DNA from: Chloroflexota bacterium
GTDB lineage: Bacteria; Chloroflexota; Anaerolineae; Anaerolineales; UBA4823
Length of the DNA stretch: 7,935 nucleotides
Direction: 5' to 3'
Assembly (NCBI GenBank): GCA_030613705.1
Contig: JAUWLJ010000081.1
Coordinates: 1 to 7,935 of the forward strand
Part shown: positions 5,790-7,935 of the stretch, piece after piece
Numbering within the stretch: position 1 is the first letter of the stretch
Layout of the letters: each line of letters begins with the position of its first letter
The notes under the pieces: generated by a model
The model's database searches: none
Seen by the model: the letters and a program-made list of their open reading frames with translations, nothing else
What the model was told of the DNA's origin: nothing
Position numbers and translations under genes: made by a program

Positions 5790-7451
5790 ATGCCAACACC
5801 AGCTATTATGATTCTTGATGATGAGCCGCAGGTACTCAACGCAATTGAGCGCGACTTACGCCAGCATTATCGCAGCAATTATCGAATTGTCAAATCAACC
5901 AACGGTCAGGATGCACTTGAGGCACTCAAGAAATTAAAAGAGAGAAATACACCAGTTGCCCTTTTTCTGGTTGACCAACGGATGCCAAAAATGAGCGGGA
6001 CCGAATTCCTTGCTTACGCTGCCAGCTTATATCCACAAGCTCGAAAGGTATTGCTCACCGCCTATGCAGATACCCAGGCTGCTATCGCCAGTATTAATGA
6101 TATTGGCTTGGATTATTACTTGATGAAACCTTGGGACCCACCGGAGCAAAATCTTTTCCCCGTATTGGATGATTTGCTGAGTGATTGGATAGCCTCAGTT
6201 CCTCTGCCTTACGATGGTATTCGGGTGGCGGGAACGTTGTGGTCGGCGAATAGCCATACTGTGAAGGATTTTCTGGCAAGAAATCAAATTCCGTACCAGT
6301 GGTTGGATATTGAGCTGGACACCGAGGCTCGAAATTTGGTTGAATCTGTCAATGATGGTCAACACCGGTTGCCAATTGTATTCTTCCCAGACGGCAATAC
6401 TTTGATCGATCCTTCGATTCAAGATATAGCTGAGAAAATTGGTTTACAAACAAAAGCAGAAAAGCCTTTTTATGATCTGATCATTGTGGGTGCCGGTCCG
6501 GCTGGATTGGCTGCTGCTGTATATGGTGGCTCCCAAGGTTTATCAACTGTGATGATCGAGAGGGAAGCAACTGGTGGGCAAGCCGGTACCAGCTCCAGAA
6601 TCGAGAACTATTTGGGATTTCCTCAGGGACTATCCGGGGCTGATCTCGCAAGACGAGCGACAACTCAGGCATTACGTTTCGGTGTGGAACTTTTACGTCC
6701 CCAGGAAGCGGTCAAAGTTCGGGTAGAAGATCCTTATCGGTACCTTATCTTGGCAGATGGCAGTGAGATCAGCGGAAGAGCGATAGTGATTGCAACTGGG
6801 GTTAATGTCCGTCGCCTAGAAGCACCGGGTGTTGACAAACTAACTGGAGCTGGTATTTATTATGGTGCTGCCCTCACTGAAGCAGCTTATTACCGGGATC
6901 AGGATGTGTATGTGGTAGGTGGAGCCAATTCCGCTGGTCAAGGTGCGATGTTCTTTTCCCGGTATGCACGCAAAGTGACTATGGTAGTCCGGAGCAGCAA
7001 CCTTGAAGCCGGGATGTCCCAATACCTTGTTGACCAGATTGCGAACACCTCAAACATTGACGTCGTGCTGAGGACTGAAGTCATAGAAGCCATTGGAGAG
7101 AACCGCCTTGAAAGGATTAAAGTATCGAATTTAGATAGTAAAGAAATTGAGACGTTTTCTGCAGCGGCGATGTTTATCTTCATTGGTGCGGTTCCACCCA
7201 CTGATTTAGTCTCTGGACTGGTGGAAAGAGATCGAGCCGGCTTTATTGTTACCGGATCAGATCTAATGGTGGATGGAAAACATCCCAAAGGATGGAAGCC
7301 AAAGCGAGATCCATTCCTTTTAGAAACCAGCGTTCCTGGTATTTTCGCTGCTGGTGATGTTCGCCATCACTCGATGAAGCGTGTTGCTTCCGCAGTTGGT
7401 GAAGGGGCAGTAGCTGTAGCATTAGTACATCAATATTTGAAGACGGTCTAA
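5790..7451 (+). CDS. Fused response regulator / degenerate glutaredoxin / thioredoxin-reductase-like flavoprotein
   Basis: The protein has 553 residues in three parts. First is a receiver domain (about 1-135) with acidic pair D10/D11, phospho-acceptor D62 in LVDQRMP, T90 and K113 in KPWD. Second is a glutaredoxin/mycoredoxin-like domain (about 144-220) with IPYQWLDIE, SVNDG, expected cis-proline P195 and DGNTLIDPS. Third is a thioredoxin-reductase-like domain (about 227-553) with FAD motif GAGPAG (234-239), TGGQAG (261-266), nucleotide-binding VVGGANSAGQGA (375-386) and second FAD motif GIFAAGDVR (517-525). I find no cysteine in the whole protein. The glutaredoxin CxxC is S152-A-N-S155, and the reductase CxxC is G359-A-A-L362. 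Databases usually label such fusions response regulator/thioredoxin-disulfide reductase, but disulfide reduction through these sites is not possible. I infer an NAD(P)H-dependent flavin oxidoreductase, or a redox sensor, controlled by phosphorylation at D62. The kinase gene follows after 4 bp. The acceptor is unknown. Confidence 0.92.
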   Translation: MPTPAIMILDDEPQVLNAIERDLRQHYRSNYRIVKSTNGQDALEALKKLKERNTPVALFLVDQRMPKMSGTEFLAYAASLYPQARKVLLTAYADTQAAIASINDIGLDYYLMKPWDPPEQNLFPVLDDLLSDWIASVPLPYDGIRVAGTLWSANSHTVKDFLARNQIPYQWLDIELDTEARNLVESVNDGQHRLPIVFFPDGNTLIDPSIQDIAEKIGLQTKAEKPFYDLIIVGAGPAGLAAAVYGGSQGLSTVMIEREATGGQAGTSSRIENYLGFPQGLSGADLARRATTQALRFGVELLRPQEAVKVRVEDPYRYLILADGSEISGRAIVIATGVNVRRLEAPGVDKLTGAGIYYGAALTEAAYYRDQDVYVVGGANSAGQGAMFFSRYARKVTMVVRSSNLEAGMSQYLVDQIANTSNIDVVLRTEVIEAIGENRLERIKVSNLDSKEIETFSAAAMFIFIGAVPPTDLVSGLVERDRAGFIVTGSDLMVDGKHPKGWKPKRDPFLLETSVPGIFAAGDVRHHSMKRVASAVGEGAVAVALVHQYLKTV

Positions 7452-7455
7452 AAAT

Positions 7456-7935
7456 ATGTACGATTTTCTAAAAAAAGTTCCCCTATTTGCCAGTATGCCT
7501 GATCATGATCTCGATCGGCTATGTGAGATGGTGACTGAAGTACATCTCAATACCGGTGAACAATTATTTGCCGAGGGTAGTCCTGGTGACAAAGCCTATA
7601 TTATTGAGAGCGGCGAAATTGAAATCCTTAAAGCATCAGGTGGTAGAAGTGTATTGCTTGCAGTACGTAAATCTGGTGAAGTTATCGGGGAAATGTCCTT
7701 GTTGGAAGCTGCACCTCGCTTTGCGAGCGGAAGAGCAAGGACCGAAAGTAAGCTATTAGCGATCAGCCATTCCCAGCTGGATGAATTACTAAACACAAGC
7801 CCATCAGCCGCGCGATCACTTTTGTTTACGATTACTTCTCGCTTGAGGTCAACTGAGTTAATGCTACGCCAAAGTGAGAAAATGGCTCAGTTGGGAACTC
7901 TGACCGCTGGTATCGCTCATGAATTGAATAATCCT
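7456..7935 (+). CDS. Cyclic-nucleotide-binding-domain histidine kinase, N-terminal part (runs off right edge)
   Basis: The frame is open for 160 codons to the window end. Residues about 5-125 form a cNMP-binding domain of the CRP/PKA type. It starts VPLFASMPDHDL and has GEQLFAEGSPGDKAYIIESGEIEI (about 34-57). The phosphate-binding cassette is GEVIGEMSLLEAAPRFASGRA (74-94), with the key glutamate E79 and arginine R88 both present, so ligand binding is plausible. A short linker leads into a HisKA dimerisation domain, SEKMAQLGTLTAGIAHELNNP (140-160), whose H155 is the expected phosphorylation site. The HATPase domain must lie to the right. No membrane segment precedes the H-box, so the kinase appears cytosolic. 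The start ATG follows the upstream stop by 4 nt with no clear Shine-Dalgarno, which suggests translational coupling. The likely partner is the receiver domain of the preceding gene. Which nucleotide it binds cannot be told. Confidence 0.93.
   Translation, partial: MYDFLKKVPLFASMPDHDLDRLCEMVTEVHLNTGEQLFAEGSPGDKAYIIESGEIEILKASGGRSVLLAVRKSGEVIGEMSLLEAAPRFASGRARTESKLLAISHSQLDELLNTSPSAARSLLFTITSRLRSTELMLRQSEKMAQLGTLTAGIAHELNNP

Noticed and set aside
5790..7451. Thioredoxin-disulfide reductase function for the fusion
   Set aside because: Both expected CxxC centres are substituted and no cysteine is present, so only the fold, not the reaction, can be assigned.
7596..7796. A 66-codon minus-strand open frame opposite the kinase
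   Set aside because: It overlaps the cNMP-binding domain coding sequence completely and has no motif or ribosome site.

Overview
The window looks like ordinary bacterial chromosome of moderate G+C with a dense gene layout. It holds two divergent transcription units separated by a 442-bp non-coding gap. No mobile elements, RNA genes or CRISPR arrays were seen. The gene set is a three-subunit glycolate oxidase, an Asp-box propeller, a receiver/flavoprotein fusion and a cNMP-domain histidine kinase. Together with codon usage, this would suit an environmental Chloroflexota (Anaerolineae-like) genome. That placement is a guess from gene content, because there is no rRNA or marker gene in the window.

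Left unit (minus strand, 5347 down to 1 and beyond). It reads threonine synthase-like PLP enzyme, cytoplasmic Asp-box (BNR) beta-propeller, glcD, glcE, glcF. The gaps are 40, 46 and 42 bp and then a 4-bp ATGA overlap, so this is very probably one operon. GlcD and GlcE are the two FAD-domain subunits of glycolate/D-lactate oxidase. GlcF is the iron-sulfur subunit and is cut by the left edge after 140 codons. Together they oxidise glycolate to glyoxylate and pass electrons to the membrane quinone pool. The propeller and the threonine synthase-like enzyme are linked to them only by position.

Middle (5348-5789). This is an AT-rich divergent promoter region with one plausible minus-strand promoter close to the PLP-enzyme start, one weak plus-strand promoter candidate, and a strong Shine-Dalgarno before the right-hand unit.

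Right unit (plus strand, 5790 to the right edge). A 553-residue fusion of receiver domain, glutaredoxin/mycoredoxin-like domain and thioredoxin-reductase-like flavoprotein is followed, after 4 bp, by a histidine kinase with an N-terminal cyclic-nucleotide-binding domain. The kinase is cut by the right edge just after its H-box. The pair looks like a two-component system whose output is an oxidoreductase, not a DNA-binding domain. The most striking point is that I find no cysteine anywhere in the fusion. The glutaredoxin CxxC is SxxS (S152/S155), and the thioredoxin-reductase CxxC is GxxL (G359/L362). It therefore cannot be a thiol-disulfide enzyme of the usual kind, although general annotation would call it thioredoxin reductase.
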